This document shows, one piece after another, positions 42,915 through 52,700 of a stretch of DNA of 64,000 nt; within the stretch, counting starts at the first letter, position 1, and each line of letters starts with the position of its first letter. The position numbers and the translations under genes are program-made. The notes below the pieces were generated by a model. That model was given only the letters and a program-made list of their open reading frames with translations. It searched no databases and was not told the origin of the DNA. The DNA lies in the NCBI RefSeq assembly GCF_001514195.1, contig NZ_KQ948748.1, positions 62,001 to 126,000 on the forward strand, given 5' to 3'. Origin of the DNA: Streptomyces griseorubiginosus. GTDB lineage: Bacteria; Actinomycetota; Actinomycetes; Streptomycetales; Streptomycetaceae.

Positions 42915-44005
42915 ATGGCCCAGTCGTCCGAGGCGGACTTGCACGTCTCCACGATCAGACTCACTCCGTGCGGGGTCCCCGCGCCGCCGGCCACCCCCAG
43001 GCACATGCTTCCGGAAACGTAGTTGCGGATGCGGTAGTGGTCACCCTTCCCGGGCGCCAGGTACCAGAGCTGGTTATCGTCCGTGGTGGCGTCGCAGGTG
43101 TACTCCGTCACCCTGGTGCCGACCGGCTCGACGCCGTACCAGGGGATGTCCATGCACAGGTGGTCGGTGTCGTTGCTGATGGTGAACAGGCGCGCGCCGT
43201 GCGGCCCCTTGGGGGTGCCGACGACCTTCAGGTCCCACTCCTGGTTGTCGCTGACGCCGGCCTGGCAGTCGTATTGGTCGATCACCCCGCCGACGCTGCC
43301 CTTGCCGTACTGGGGCAGATCCGCGCACATGCCGGTCGCGAGGTTCTTCAGCAGGACGCGGTTCGCGCCGCCGAACACCTCGGCGAAGGTGGGCTTGTGG
43401 GTCGCGGGCGTCCTCACCGGGGGCGGGGCCTCCTTGGTGTGCGGCGCGGTGTGGCTGGTGGCGGGTGTGACGGACGGCGACGGCGCGTGCGACGGCTTGT
43501 GGGAAAGCGAAGGGGAGGACGAGGCCATCTGGGAGGGCGGGAGCGGGGCCGCCACGGTGCCGGGCACGGCGGGCGCCGGCCGGTAGTCGTCGGCGAGCGT
43601 GGTGTGCTCGGTGCCGTGCGGCTTGTCGCTGTGCGAGCCGGCGGCGACCACCACGAAGGGCACGGACAGCAGGGCCACGCCGCAGACGGCGGCCCACACG
43701 ACCGTGCGCGTGGGACGGCCGGGCCGTGTCGAGCCGCCGCGGGGACCGGAGGGCCCGGTGACCTGGGCGGGCAGGACGTGGATGTCGCGTTCCCATATGG
43801 CGGGCGAACCGAGATCCGGCCGCCGGCTCACCTCCGTCCGGGGGCGCTGCAACAGCGAACGGACCGCCGTGCCGACACCGACACCGCCGCCGGGCGGGGC
43901 CGCTGCCCCGCCGCTTTCCGGACGGGTCTCCGGACGCGGCGCGCCGACCGGGGCTCCCGTGGGCTCGGCTCCACCGACGGGCTCTCGCTGCTCGGACGAC
44001 GACAC
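42902..44005 (-). CDS. membrane-anchored protein with C-terminal ricin-type lectin domain
   Basis: A 367-residue protein starting at GTG 44005 after AAGGAGG. A Pro/Gly-rich cytoplasmic region of about 105 residues precedes one membrane helix (TVVWAAVCGVALLSVPFVVV). A Pro/Ser/Thr-rich extracellular linker follows to about residue 215. The C-terminal beta-trefoil (about 225-367) has repeated W and Q/D-Q-x-W motifs: DNQEWDLKVVG, DDNQLWYLAPG and SDDWAITAG. Paired cysteines (MCADLP/YDCQAG, LCMDIP/YTCDAT) match the lectin repeats. It probably binds carbohydrate outside the cell. It lies between two LAL regulators beside the T7SS operon, but a functional link is only inferred. Confidence 0.85.
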   Translation of the reverse strand: MSSSEQREPVGGAEPTGAPVGAPRPETRPESGGAAAPPGGGVGVGTAVRSLLQRPRTEVSRRPDLGSPAIWERDIHVLPAQVTGPSGPRGGSTRPGRPTRTVVWAAVCGVALLSVPFVVVAAGSHSDKPHGTEHTTLADDYRPAPAVPGTVAAPLPPSQMASSSPSLSHKPSHAPSPSVTPATSHTAPHTKEAPPPVRTPATHKPTFAEVFGGANRVLLKNLATGMCADLPQYGKGSVGGVIDQYDCQAGVSDNQEWDLKVVGTPKGPHGARLFTISNDTDHLCMDIPWYGVEPVGTRVTEYTCDATTDDNQLWYLAPGKGDHYRIRNYVSGSMCLGVAGGAGTPHGVSLIVETCKSASDDWAITAG

Positions 44006-44528
44006 GGCACGCCTCCTTGGGAAGGGGTCGGGAACAACCGGGCGCAGGCCGGAACCGGCGGGGCCCAGGCTCGTCCGGTGACGGATGCTAGTCGTCCGAA
44101 ACGGTGCGCCCGACCTGCCACGGGGTCCGCGCGTCACCTTCGTCCCCGCCGTACAGGAGATCCCGTACAGACAGGCAGTACGCCACCCGCCGGTTTCCTG
44201 CGTACGGCTGGCGGCGAGGATAATCCCGAACCGGAGGAGCCCGATCCTGCCGCTGCGATCGCGGCCGCGTCCTGCCGCCGTCACGGCCGGCCGCTATGCC
44301 GTGGAGGCGGCGGGTTGGCCTCCCGGGTCGCGCCGATGCGACACCGCCTTCGAAACGGCGCCGCGTCAGATGCGGCCCGGCGGCGCGGAGGCCGTGCCCG
44401 AACGATCAGAGGAACAACGGCATGCCATCGTATGGGAGGACCCCGGCGGGTCGCCGTGACGCAGCAGCTCCCGGCCTTTGCCGGCCGGTGGTGTACGCGA
44501 CCGGCTGTCGACACCCGGGGGAGGTGCG
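44006..44528. other. divergent promoter region between lectin and second LAL genes
   Basis: About 520 bases. The octamer CCGTACAG appears twice near 44148-44170 and might be part of an operator. Open frames here are shadows. No independent gene is supported. Confidence 0.4.
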
Positions 44529-47477
44529 GTGACGAGCACTGCCTCGAGCGAGCCGCCGGTCGGCGGTGGGCCGAGGGCGGGCGCCGACAGCGGCGAGTCC
44601 CTTACCGGCAGGGACAGGGAGGCGGCCGACATCGACCGCACCTTGAACGACCCCGACGGGCCGCGCATCATCTTCGTCGTCGGCGAACGCGGCGCCGGGC
44701 GGACCGTCTTCCTGCGGGCCGCCGCCCGCCGGCACGGCGCGGCAGGCGGCGCGGTGCTCTCGGTGGACTGCGTGCCCGGTGACGCCCTGCGGCCTTACCT
44801 GCTGGTCCTGCGGCTGGTCAAGACGCTGGAGCAGCACCGGCCCTCCCCGTATGGGCCGCGGCGCACGGGTGACCCGGTGGCGGAGATGACGGCCGCCGTC
44901 GAGCAAGGCGACCGGGCGGCGGCGGCCGAGGCGCTCACCAGGGCACTGGCTCACGCCGCACCGGCGATCGTCGTTGTGGACGACGTGCAGTACGCGGACC
45001 CCGCCTCCGTCGACCTGCTCGGCGGGCTCGACATGACGCAGGCCGCGCCGGGCGTGCGCCTCGTGCTGTCGCTGCTCCGGCCCGGTGGGGTGGCGGGGCG
45101 GAGGGAGGCGCCGAGCGGCGCCGACGCGGCCGGGCTGCTGCCGGTCCGCCATCCCGCCGCGCGGGTCATCGAAATGGCGCCGCTGGCCCGGGGGGAGGTG
45201 GCCGCCCTGCTGGCGCAGCGGTTGCAGGCGGTGCCCGACGGTGCGCTGACCGGGCTGGTGCACGAGACGAGCCGGGGTCTTCCCGCCGCGATCGACATCC
45301 TGCTGGCCGAGTGGGCCCGGCACGGTGAAGTCCTGACGGCCGGAAGGCTGGCGCTCCTGTACGGCGGCAGGTTGCTGCCCACCGCGCCGCGGGACAACCG
45401 TTTCACCGAGGCGCTGCGCGCGCTGGGCGAGCCGGCGGAGAAGGTGGCCTCGGGGCTGAGCGTGCTGTGGCCGCTGGGCCCCGCGGTGTGTGCGCTGATC
45501 GCCGAGGTGTACGGACTGTCGGCGGCGGACGTGCAGGCCGGGCTGCGCGAGCTGCTGGACGCGGGGATCGTCGAGGAACTGCCGGTGCGCGAGGACGGCG
45601 CCACCCGCGGCTGGAGGTTCAGGGTCCCGCTCACCGAGTACGCCGTGCGGGAGCGCCTCGGACCGCTGGAACGGGGGCGACTGGCCGCGGCGGCGGTGCA
45701 GGCGCTGTGGGCGGCCGAGGACCGGACGGGCGGTGGGGACGAGCGGGGCGGCTGGATCGTTGGCGCGGAACCGGCCGCGTATCTCGTGGCGGAGGCGGAC
45801 GCGGGCACCTACTTGCCGGACCGGATCGTCGAGGCCGGCCCGCTGATCGATCCCGAGCGGGCGGTGACGGAACTCGTCGCCGCCACCGAACGGATGGGCC
45901 GAGCCCCCGGGCGGCGCTTCACGCTGCGTTGGCTCATGGCTGCCGCGCAGTTGGCCGGCAAGACCGCCACCCGCGACGAACTGCTGCTCGCACGGGCCAT
46001 GCGCGCCCTTGTGGAGGCCGACCACCGCAGCGTCCGGGGAGCCGTCGAGGAACTGCTGCAGTCGGCCGCCGGGCGCGGGGGCCCCAGCGAGGAGTCGCTC
46101 CAGATCGGCATCAGCGCGCTGGTCGGGGCGACCTCCGGCGCGGGCCTCTTCCTGGAGCTGTCGCACATGACCGAGGCGCGCTGGTGGTGGCCGCTCGGAC
46201 TGCCGCCCGCGGCCGTCGCGCTGGGCCGCGCGCTGGCGTTGCGCTGCCTGGGCCGGTGGGGGGCGGCCGAAGATGTCCTCGGGCAGTCCGAAGCACAGTG
46301 GAGTGCGGGTGCGGCCGGCGTGCTGCCGGAGGTCTACCGGGGCATCGCCGAACTGGTGCGGGGCCGCCCGGAGAGGTTCCGGCGCAGCCTCACCCTGCCG
46401 GAGATCGGCGGCCTGAGCGAGCAGGGCCGGCAGATGGTGACGCTGGTCCAGGTGCAACAGCTCCTCAACTCCGGCGACCTGCGGGAAGCGGCGGACCTGC
46501 TGGCCGCCCGGCGGATGACCGTCGAGGAGACGCCGGCCTTTGTTCGGTTCCAGTGGCGCCGGTTGGAGGGCCGGTGGGACGAGGCGATGGGGCATCTGCG
46601 CTGGCTGCGGGCGAACGGCCATCCGGTCGCGTCCAGCCTGGACATCCATCTCTATCCCGAGCGCGCCACGGTGCTACTTCTGGCCCGCGGCCGGATCGGT
46701 GCCACCCGGCGGCTGATCGCCGACATCCGCGAAGGCCTGGGCCCACTGGCCGAACCCCGCCACCTGCTGGACCGTGCGGAGGCCGAGGTGGCGCGGGTGC
46801 TCGGCGACCCGGCGGAGGCCGTACGGGTGCTGCGGCGTGGCGTGGAGACCGCCCGGACCCACGGCGAGGTCTTCGCGACCGACGAACTCCTGGCCGAGCT
46901 GGCCGGGCTGCTCGTGCAGGCGGGGGACTTTCCGGGTGCAGCGGAGTGCGTGCGGCGGCTGGAGGAGATCGCGGCGCGGACTGAAAGCGGCCGGAGCCGC
47001 CTGCTGTGGCTGGTGGCGTCCGCCCGGCTGCACGCGGCGGGCGACCCGGACGCCGCGCGCAAGCACCTGACGGACGCCGTCGCGCTGGCCCGCAGCCGGG
47101 AGCAGCCGTTCGAGACCGCGACGACGCTGCGGGCCGCCGCGCGGCTCGGTGAGAACCCGTCGGCACTTCTGACCGAGGCGTACGAGCTCCTCGGCCAGGT
47201 CGGCGCCCCGCTGTGGCGCTTCCGCACACGGACCGACATGCGGCGGGCCAGAGTACCGGTGCCCGACCACGACCAGGCCATGGCGGAGGGCGACCAACTG
47301 CTGGCCACCCTGGTTTCCGAAGGGCTGAGGAACCGCCAGATCGCCGCGGTGCTCGGGCTCAGCCCCGACGCGGTCGCCAACCGGCTGACCCGTCTGTTCG
47401 CCCGCACCGGAGCGCGGTCCCGTACCGAACTGGCCACGGCCGTCCTGCGCAGGAGCATGCCGGCGGCGGACTGGTGA
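44529..47477 (+). CDS. large LuxR-family (LAL-type) regulator, second copy
   Basis: A 982-residue LAL protein from GTG 44529 after GGGGGAGG. The P-loop is GERGAGRT at residues 52-59, again with Arg (58) replacing the Walker A Lys. Walker B is AIVVVDDVQYADPASVDLL near 145. The middle is alpha-helical TPR-like repeats (for example ARLHAAGDPDAARKHL). The C-terminal HTH is LLATLVSEGLRNRQIAAVLG followed by SPDAVANRLTRLFARTGARS. Architecture and size match the first LAL, but the sequences are clearly diverged. It precedes a small LuxR regulator and the T7SS operon on the same strand. Confidence 0.92.
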   Translation: MTSTASSEPPVGGGPRAGADSGESLTGRDREAADIDRTLNDPDGPRIIFVVGERGAGRTVFLRAAARRHGAAGGAVLSVDCVPGDALRPYLLVLRLVKTLEQHRPSPYGPRRTGDPVAEMTAAVEQGDRAAAAEALTRALAHAAPAIVVVDDVQYADPASVDLLGGLDMTQAAPGVRLVLSLLRPGGVAGRREAPSGADAAGLLPVRHPAARVIEMAPLARGEVAALLAQRLQAVPDGALTGLVHETSRGLPAAIDILLAEWARHGEVLTAGRLALLYGGRLLPTAPRDNRFTEALRALGEPAEKVASGLSVLWPLGPAVCALIAEVYGLSAADVQAGLRELLDAGIVEELPVREDGATRGWRFRVPLTEYAVRERLGPLERGRLAAAAVQALWAAEDRTGGGDERGGWIVGAEPAAYLVAEADAGTYLPDRIVEAGPLIDPERAVTELVAATERMGRAPGRRFTLRWLMAAAQLAGKTATRDELLLARAMRALVEADHRSVRGAVEELLQSAAGRGGPSEESLQIGISALVGATSGAGLFLELSHMTEARWWWPLGLPPAAVALGRALALRCLGRWGAAEDVLGQSEAQWSAGAAGVLPEVYRGIAELVRGRPERFRRSLTLPEIGGLSEQGRQMVTLVQVQQLLNSGDLREAADLLAARRMTVEETPAFVRFQWRRLEGRWDEAMGHLRWLRANGHPVASSLDIHLYPERATVLLLARGRIGATRRLIADIREGLGPLAEPRHLLDRAEAEVARVLGDPAEAVRVLRRGVETARTHGEVFATDELLAELAGLLVQAGDFPGAAECVRRLEEIAARTESGRSRLLWLVASARLHAAGDPDAARKHLTDAVALARSREQPFETATTLRAAARLGENPSALLTEAYELLGQVGAPLWRFRTRTDMRRARVPVPDHDQAMAEGDQLLATLVSEGLRNRQIAAVLGLSPDAVANRLTRLFARTGARSRTELATAVLRRSMPAADW

Positions 47478-47520
47478 CCGGCGGGGGCGGAGCGCCGTGC
47501 GGCCGGTGGATGCCATATTT

Positions 47521-47540
47521 CCCTGCGGCTAGCCGCAGGG
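47521..47540. promoter_or_regulatory. 20-bp perfect palindrome between LAL and small LuxR genes
   Basis: CCCTGCGGCTAGCCGCAGGG is a perfect palindrome, 43 bases after the LAL stop and 80 before the next start codon. It may be a terminator stem without a loop (in RNA, about eight pairs with a CTAG loop) or a dimer-binding operator. Confidence 0.5.
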
Positions 47541-47620
47541 AGCCGGATAAGTCCGTCATGACCCGATGTGCACGTGGCAGCATCCCCTTGTGGTTTAGAC
47601 CTCGAACAGGGAGGGTGCAC

Positions 47621-48271
47621 ATGCAACAGCAAGTGCTCGCGGAGACCGTGCGTGTGGCGGTTCATTCGTCCGATGAACTGACGCGGGTCGGGCTGGTCAG
47701 CTACCTGCACCACGACCGTCGGCTGTCGCTCACGGAAACCGCGGGCGACGCGGATGTCATGGTGGTGGCAGCCGACGTCGCCAACGCGTCCACTCTGGGC
47801 CTGCTGCGCAGACTTGCCGAGGACACCGGGGTCGAGCCGGGCACCATGAACTTCGTGGTGGTGGTGGGCCGGCGCTGGGAGGCCGATGTCTCGGCGGCCG
47901 TCGACTGCGGGGTGCGCGCGGTGGTTTCCCGTGGTTCATGCGCCGCTGCCGAGTTCGTCCAGACGCTGATCGCCGTGGCCCATGGTGGCGGCAGCCTGCC
48001 CGCTCCGCTCCAGGGTGCGCTGATGGAGCAGGTCCGGATGATCCAGCGTGAGGTGCTCGCCCCTCGCGGGCTGAGCGCCTCCGGAGTGAGCGCCCGCGAG
48101 GTGGACGTGCTGCGGCTGCTCGCCGAGGGCTGGGAACTGGCGGATATAGCAGAGAAACTCTGCTTCTCCGAGCGCACCATCAAGTACGTGCTCTACGGGT
48201 TGATGAAGCGGCTGGATCTGCGCAACCGCGCGCACGCGGTGTCGTACGCCATCCGCACCGGCCTCATCTGA
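47621..48271 (+). CDS. small LuxR-type regulator with degenerate receiver
   Basis: A 216-residue protein. ATG 47621 follows GGGAGGG. Residues 1-125 resemble a response-regulator receiver (VRVAVHSSDELTRVGLVSYL), but the acidic pair is SSDE and no clear phosphoacceptor Asp lies at the end of strand 3, where VMVVAADV is found. Phosphorylation is therefore doubtful. The C-terminal LuxR HTH reads VSAREVDVLRLLAEGWELAD and IAEKLCFSERTIKYVLYGLM near 150-200. It lies between the second LAL gene and the T7SS genes and is a good candidate regulator of the operon. Confidence 0.88.
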   Translation: MQQQVLAETVRVAVHSSDELTRVGLVSYLHHDRRLSLTETAGDADVMVVAADVANASTLGLLRRLAEDTGVEPGTMNFVVVVGRRWEADVSAAVDCGVRAVVSRGSCAAAEFVQTLIAVAHGGGSLPAPLQGALMEQVRMIQREVLAPRGLSASGVSAREVDVLRLLAEGWELADIAEKLCFSERTIKYVLYGLMKRLDLRNRAHAVSYAIRTGLI

Positions 48272-48497
48272 CCGCCCTGGCTTCGTCGCTGGGCGACGCC
48301 GACCGCGTCCACTCCCTGGCCGCGCTGCCGGGTTCCAGGCCCGACTCTCGAGGACTCGCGCCCGGGCATTGAACGGCCCGCCTCGCGGCCGTACAAGGCT
48401 GCCCAGGCCCATCTAGGCTCCTGCCCAAGCGGTCACCAACACTTCCGAGGGCGGGCCGGCGTTCGGCGCCGATCTCGATGAACCGTGGAGGAAAGAC

Positions 48498-49460
48498 ATG
48501 GCCCTGCCCGCAATCCCGCGGTTGACACCTGGAGAAGTGCCGTGGGTCTGCGCGTGCTACGAGGAGGGCGAGGCGTGCTGGGGCGCGCAGCTCGACACGA
48601 TCGGGGATTGGCGCCACGGCGATGTGGTGGACCTCGAAGTGGACGGGGTACGCCTTCGAATGGTCGAGAACCCCGCCTGGGCAGGGCTGCGCGCGGGCAA
48701 CATTCCTGCGCTTCTGCCTGTCGGTTGCCCCATCCCGCCGGTCGCCGTCATGGCGGACGTTCCCGCGGTGTACGGAGAGGGCGGGCCGCTGCTCGTGGAT
48801 CTCAAGCAGATACCCGGGCGGGGGGTACGGGTCCTGGGCGACTGGCTTCGCGGAATCCTGGCCGCCCTGCAGGGCGGTGGGCTCGACTTCGACGACCTGG
48901 TGCGCGGAATGGACAGGTACGGCATGTATCAAGGGGATGGCGGCCAGCCGGCATTCCCCACTCCGACAACGGCAGCATCCCGTGCCTTTCCCGCTCTGCC
49001 CGCCAGCGAGGAGGCCCTGCTCGTCCGCACCTGTTTCGAGGACGAGGACGGCTGGCGCGCCCTGCTCGACCAGTTCGGCGGGGTAGACGAACGGGGGAGA
49101 ATCGGCGCTGGCGTTGAGATGAACAGCCACAACATGAATGCTTTCCCGTTGCGGGCACTGGCCGTCGACGACTGGCGGTTTCAGGGCCTGTGCCCCGGCC
49201 AGGTCCCGGCACTGGTCGCGCCGACGGATTCCACGGCAGACGAGGGTGTGGAGAGCTCCCCCCTGGTCCTGCTGGCCGACGCGCGGACCTTCTCCGAGCC
49301 AGGCGGCCCCCTGACAGCCGTCGACCTGTGCGACACCCCGGGCATGTCCACCGCGGTCCCCCGCGGCGCTGTTGCGACGATGGTGTGCGACGTGGAAATC
49401 AACAACTTGGACTTCTGCGATTTCGTCGCCATCGGCGACCCGCAGGTGTTCTGGGGATGA
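48498..49460 (+). CDS. duplicated DUF6924-type protein
   Basis: A 320-residue soluble protein from ATG 48498 after GGAGGAAA. It has two related halves. The first (about 15-145) runs from PWVCACYEEGEACWGAQLD to ILAALQGGGLDFDDLVRGMD. The second (about 180-320) runs from LVRTCFEDEDGWRALLDQFG to VEINNLDFCDFVAI. Shared blocks are C-x-E-x-x-x-W near the start, GLxxGxxPALxP in the middle, LVDLxxxPG, and a final NLDFxDF. I recall this pattern from Streptomyces proteins annotated DUF6924, without a known function. It sits 303 bases upstream of eccC on the same strand. Confidence 0.8.
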   Translation: MALPAIPRLTPGEVPWVCACYEEGEACWGAQLDTIGDWRHGDVVDLEVDGVRLRMVENPAWAGLRAGNIPALLPVGCPIPPVAVMADVPAVYGEGGPLLVDLKQIPGRGVRVLGDWLRGILAALQGGGLDFDDLVRGMDRYGMYQGDGGQPAFPTPTTAASRAFPALPASEEALLVRTCFEDEDGWRALLDQFGGVDERGRIGAGVEMNSHNMNAFPLRALAVDDWRFQGLCPGQVPALVAPTDSTADEGVESSPLVLLADARTFSEPGGPLTAVDLCDTPGMSTAVPRGAVATMVCDVEINNLDFCDFVAIGDPQVFWG

Positions 49461-49763
49461 CAGGCGAATTGCGAGTCCTCTCGGTCTCCGGCAGGACGCG
49501 CACGGGCGGGGTGCTCCTTCCGGCGGGCGGCGTCGGACACCGCGCTGACGGAGGGCTGGCGGGCCCCAGCATAGGGGCGGGATCCCGCCCGAGTCCGCCG
49601 TCGCTGGATGGCCGGGCAGAGTGCACTGTCTGCATGGACAACCCGCCGCTCGGGAGAGCCAGCTCGGGCGCGCCGCTCCATAGCCTGGGGCGCGAGGCAG
49701 AAGCGCGGCCCCGCCGAAGGGCCGCGCTCCGCGGAGGTGCCCACGTACGTAAAGGACAGCCCA
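49461..49763. other. leader region of the T7SS operon
   Basis: About 300 bases before eccC. A frame from 49608 is open into eccC without a stop, but it lacks a ribosome binding site at its start, so I treat it as untranslated leader. It contains the hairpin at 49702-49728. Confidence 0.5.
49702..49728 (+). promoter_or_regulatory. leader hairpin upstream of eccC
   Basis: AGCGCGGCC and GGCCGCGCT form perfect 9-nt arms around 9 bases, ending 35 bases upstream of the eccC start. It could be an attenuator, or a terminator of the DUF6924 transcript. Confidence 0.45.
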
Positions 49764-52700
49764 TTGAGCACTGTGGTCGTGAAGCGCTCGCCGCGTGCCT
49801 CCGGCCCGCAAGCCCCCGAAGGGCAGATCGAGCTGGCCGAGCCCCCCGCGCTCGGCGAACCGGCCACCGCGGACTTCACCTCCGCACTGATGTACATCCC
49901 GATGGCCCTCGGCATGGGCGCCATGGCGATGATGTTCACGGTCGGCACCCGGTCGCCGTACACGTTCATGATGTCCGGGATGATGGGCACCGCCATGATC
50001 AGCATGGGCCTCAGCCAGCTCGGCAGGAGGGGCGCCGAGCGCAAGCGCAGGATGCGCTCGGAACGCCGCGACTACCTGCGCTACCTCGCTCAGTTGCGCA
50101 CACGGGCCCGGCAGGCGGCGGCCGAGCAGCGGGCCGCAGCCTCCTGGGACAACCCGCGCCCCGAGGCCCTGTGGGCGGTTGCCGCGGGCCCCCGGCTGTG
50201 GGAACGACGGGGCGCCCACGACGACTTCGGGCGGATCCGGATCGGCGTCGGCACCAGCCGCGCCGACCTGCTGCTGGTGCCGCCGGAGACCAAGCCGGTC
50301 GAAGACCTCGAACCGCTGACAGCCGTTTCGCTACGGCGCTTCACCAAGGCGTTCCAGTCCGTCGGCCACGTGCCGGTGCCGGTGCCGCTGCGCCAGTTCA
50401 CCAGCGTCGAGTTCGCCGGCGACGGTCCGGCCGCGCTCGGCCTGCTGCGGGCCATGCTCGGCCAGCTCGCCGTCCTGCACGCCCCGGACGAGCTGCACAT
50501 CGCCGTCCTCACCGACGCGGTGGGCCGCAAGGAGTGGGACTGGCTGAAGTGGCTGCCGCACAACGCCCATCCGCAGCAGGAGGACGAGGCGGGACCGCTG
50601 CGGCTGGTGGCGGAGGACCCCGACGCGCTGTTCGACCTGCTGGGCCCGGAGGTGACCGACCGCCCCGAGTACGACCCCGGATCGCCGCCGCGGCCCACCG
50701 AGCCGCTGGTGATCGTCGTCGCCTACCGCGTGCTCATCCCGGAGACCTCCCGGCTGCTCACCGGCGGGATCCGCAACCTGGTGCTGCTCGACGCCACCGG
50801 GGCGATGACCGGTGGCCCGCACGTGCTGCGGCTGACCGTGCGCGACGGCGAGGTGGAGTACCCGGTGGCCGACGGCTCCGTCACCGCTCAGGCCGACGCG
50901 CTGACCCTCACCGCCGCCGAGAACCTGGCCCGCCAACTGGCTCCGATGCGCACCGGCGGCGGCGTCGAACTCGTCGAGGAGCCGTTGGAGACCGACTTCG
51001 ACCTCAGCACCCTGGTCGGCATCCGCGACCCGCGCTCCTTCGACGTGGCCGCGCTGTGGCGCACCCGCGCCGCGCAGAGCGCCCGCCTGCGCGTGCCGAT
51101 CGGCATCACCGAGGACAACGAGGTGCTGGAGCTGGACCTGAAGGAGTCCGCGCAGACCGGCATGGGCCCGCACGGCCTGTTGATCGGTGCGACCGGTTCC
51201 GGCAAGAGCGAGCTGGTGCGCACCCTGGTCATCGGGCTCGCGGCCACGCACTCCTCGGATGTGCTCAACTTCGTGCTGGTCGACTTCAAGGGCGGTGCCA
51301 CATTCCTCAACATGGACCGCCTGCCGCACACCTCCGCGGTGATCACCAACCTCGCCGACGAACTCCACCTCGTGGACCGCATGCGCGACTCGCTCAACGG
51401 CGAGATGATCCGCCGCCAGGAGGTGCTCCGGGAGAGCGGCCACGCCTCGCTGTTCGAGTACGAGAAGGCCCGGCTCGGCGGCGCGCCGCTGACGCCGCTG
51501 CCCTCGCTGCTGATCGTCGTCGACGAGTTCTCCGAACTGCTGGCGAACAAGCCGGAGTTCGTGGACCTGTTCGTCACCATCGGCCGGCTCGGCCGTTCGC
51601 TCGGGGTGCACCTGCTGCTGGCCTCCCAGCGGCTGGACGAGGGGCGCATCCACCGCGTCGAGGGCCACCTGTCGTACAAGATCGCGCTGCGCACCTTCTC
51701 CTCGATGGAGTCCCGCAGCGTCATCGGTGTGGGCAGCGCCTACGAACTGCCGTCCGCGCCGGGCAACGGCTACCTGAAGGTCGACACCACCAACCTGGCC
51801 CGCTTCAAGGCCGCTTACGTCTCCGGGCCGTGCCCGGTGTCCGCCACCGCCGCCCGGCCCGCCGAAGCCGCACTCGGCGCCGAGCACGTGGTGGTCTTCG
51901 ACCTGGACCAGCGCCTGGCGGACACACCGGACGTCCCCGACGCCCCGGAACCGAGCGACGAGCGGTCCGCCCCGGGCCCTGAGTCGCGCCCGGAGCCTGC
52001 GGGCGACGACGAGGAGAGCCTGCTGGAGGTCCTGGTCAACCGTCTGGAGGGGGCGGGTCCGCCAGCCCGCCAGGTGTGGCTGCCGCCGCTGGAATCCCCG
52101 CCCAGCCTCGATCAGTTGCTGCCGGGCATCGTGCCCGACCCGCGCCGTGGCATGACCGCCGGCGACTACCCGGCGCTCGGAGGCCTGCGGGTGCCGCTCG
52201 GCATGGTCGACCGGCCCTTCGAGCAGTTGCGCGAGCTGCTGATCGCCGACCTGTCCGGAGCCGACGGACACCTGGCGGTGGCCGGCGCCCCGCAGACCGG
52301 CAAGTCCACCATGCTGCGCACCCTGATGCTGTCACTGGCCCTCACCCACACCCCGCGCGAAGTGCAGTTCTACTGCCTGGACTTCGGCGGCGGCGGCCTG
52401 CAGTCCACCGGCGGCCTGCCGCATGTCGGCTCCATCGCCACCCGCATGGAGCGCGACCGGGTGCAGCGCACCGTCGAAGAGCTGACCCAGTTGCTCGAGG
52501 TGCGCGAACAGCGCTTCACCGAACGCGGACTGGAGTCGATGAACGCCTACCGCCACAAGCGCGACACGGGTGAGATCGACGACCCGTACGGCGACGTCTT
52601 CCTCGTCGTCGACAACTGGTCCACGATCAAGCAGGACTTCGAGGACCTCGAACCGCGCATCACCGACCTCGCCGCCCGCGGCCTGTCGTTCGGGCTGCAC

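Noticed and set aside
42485..44782. 765-codon plus-strand frame spanning the LAL end, lectin gene and intergenic region
   Set aside because: It crosses three features with no domain or ribosome binding site. The real genes on both strands explain the DNA.
44406..46649. 747-codon minus-strand frame opposite the second LAL gene
   Set aside because: The sequence is His/Arg/Pro-rich and repetitive, as expected from the complement of biased codons; no motif.
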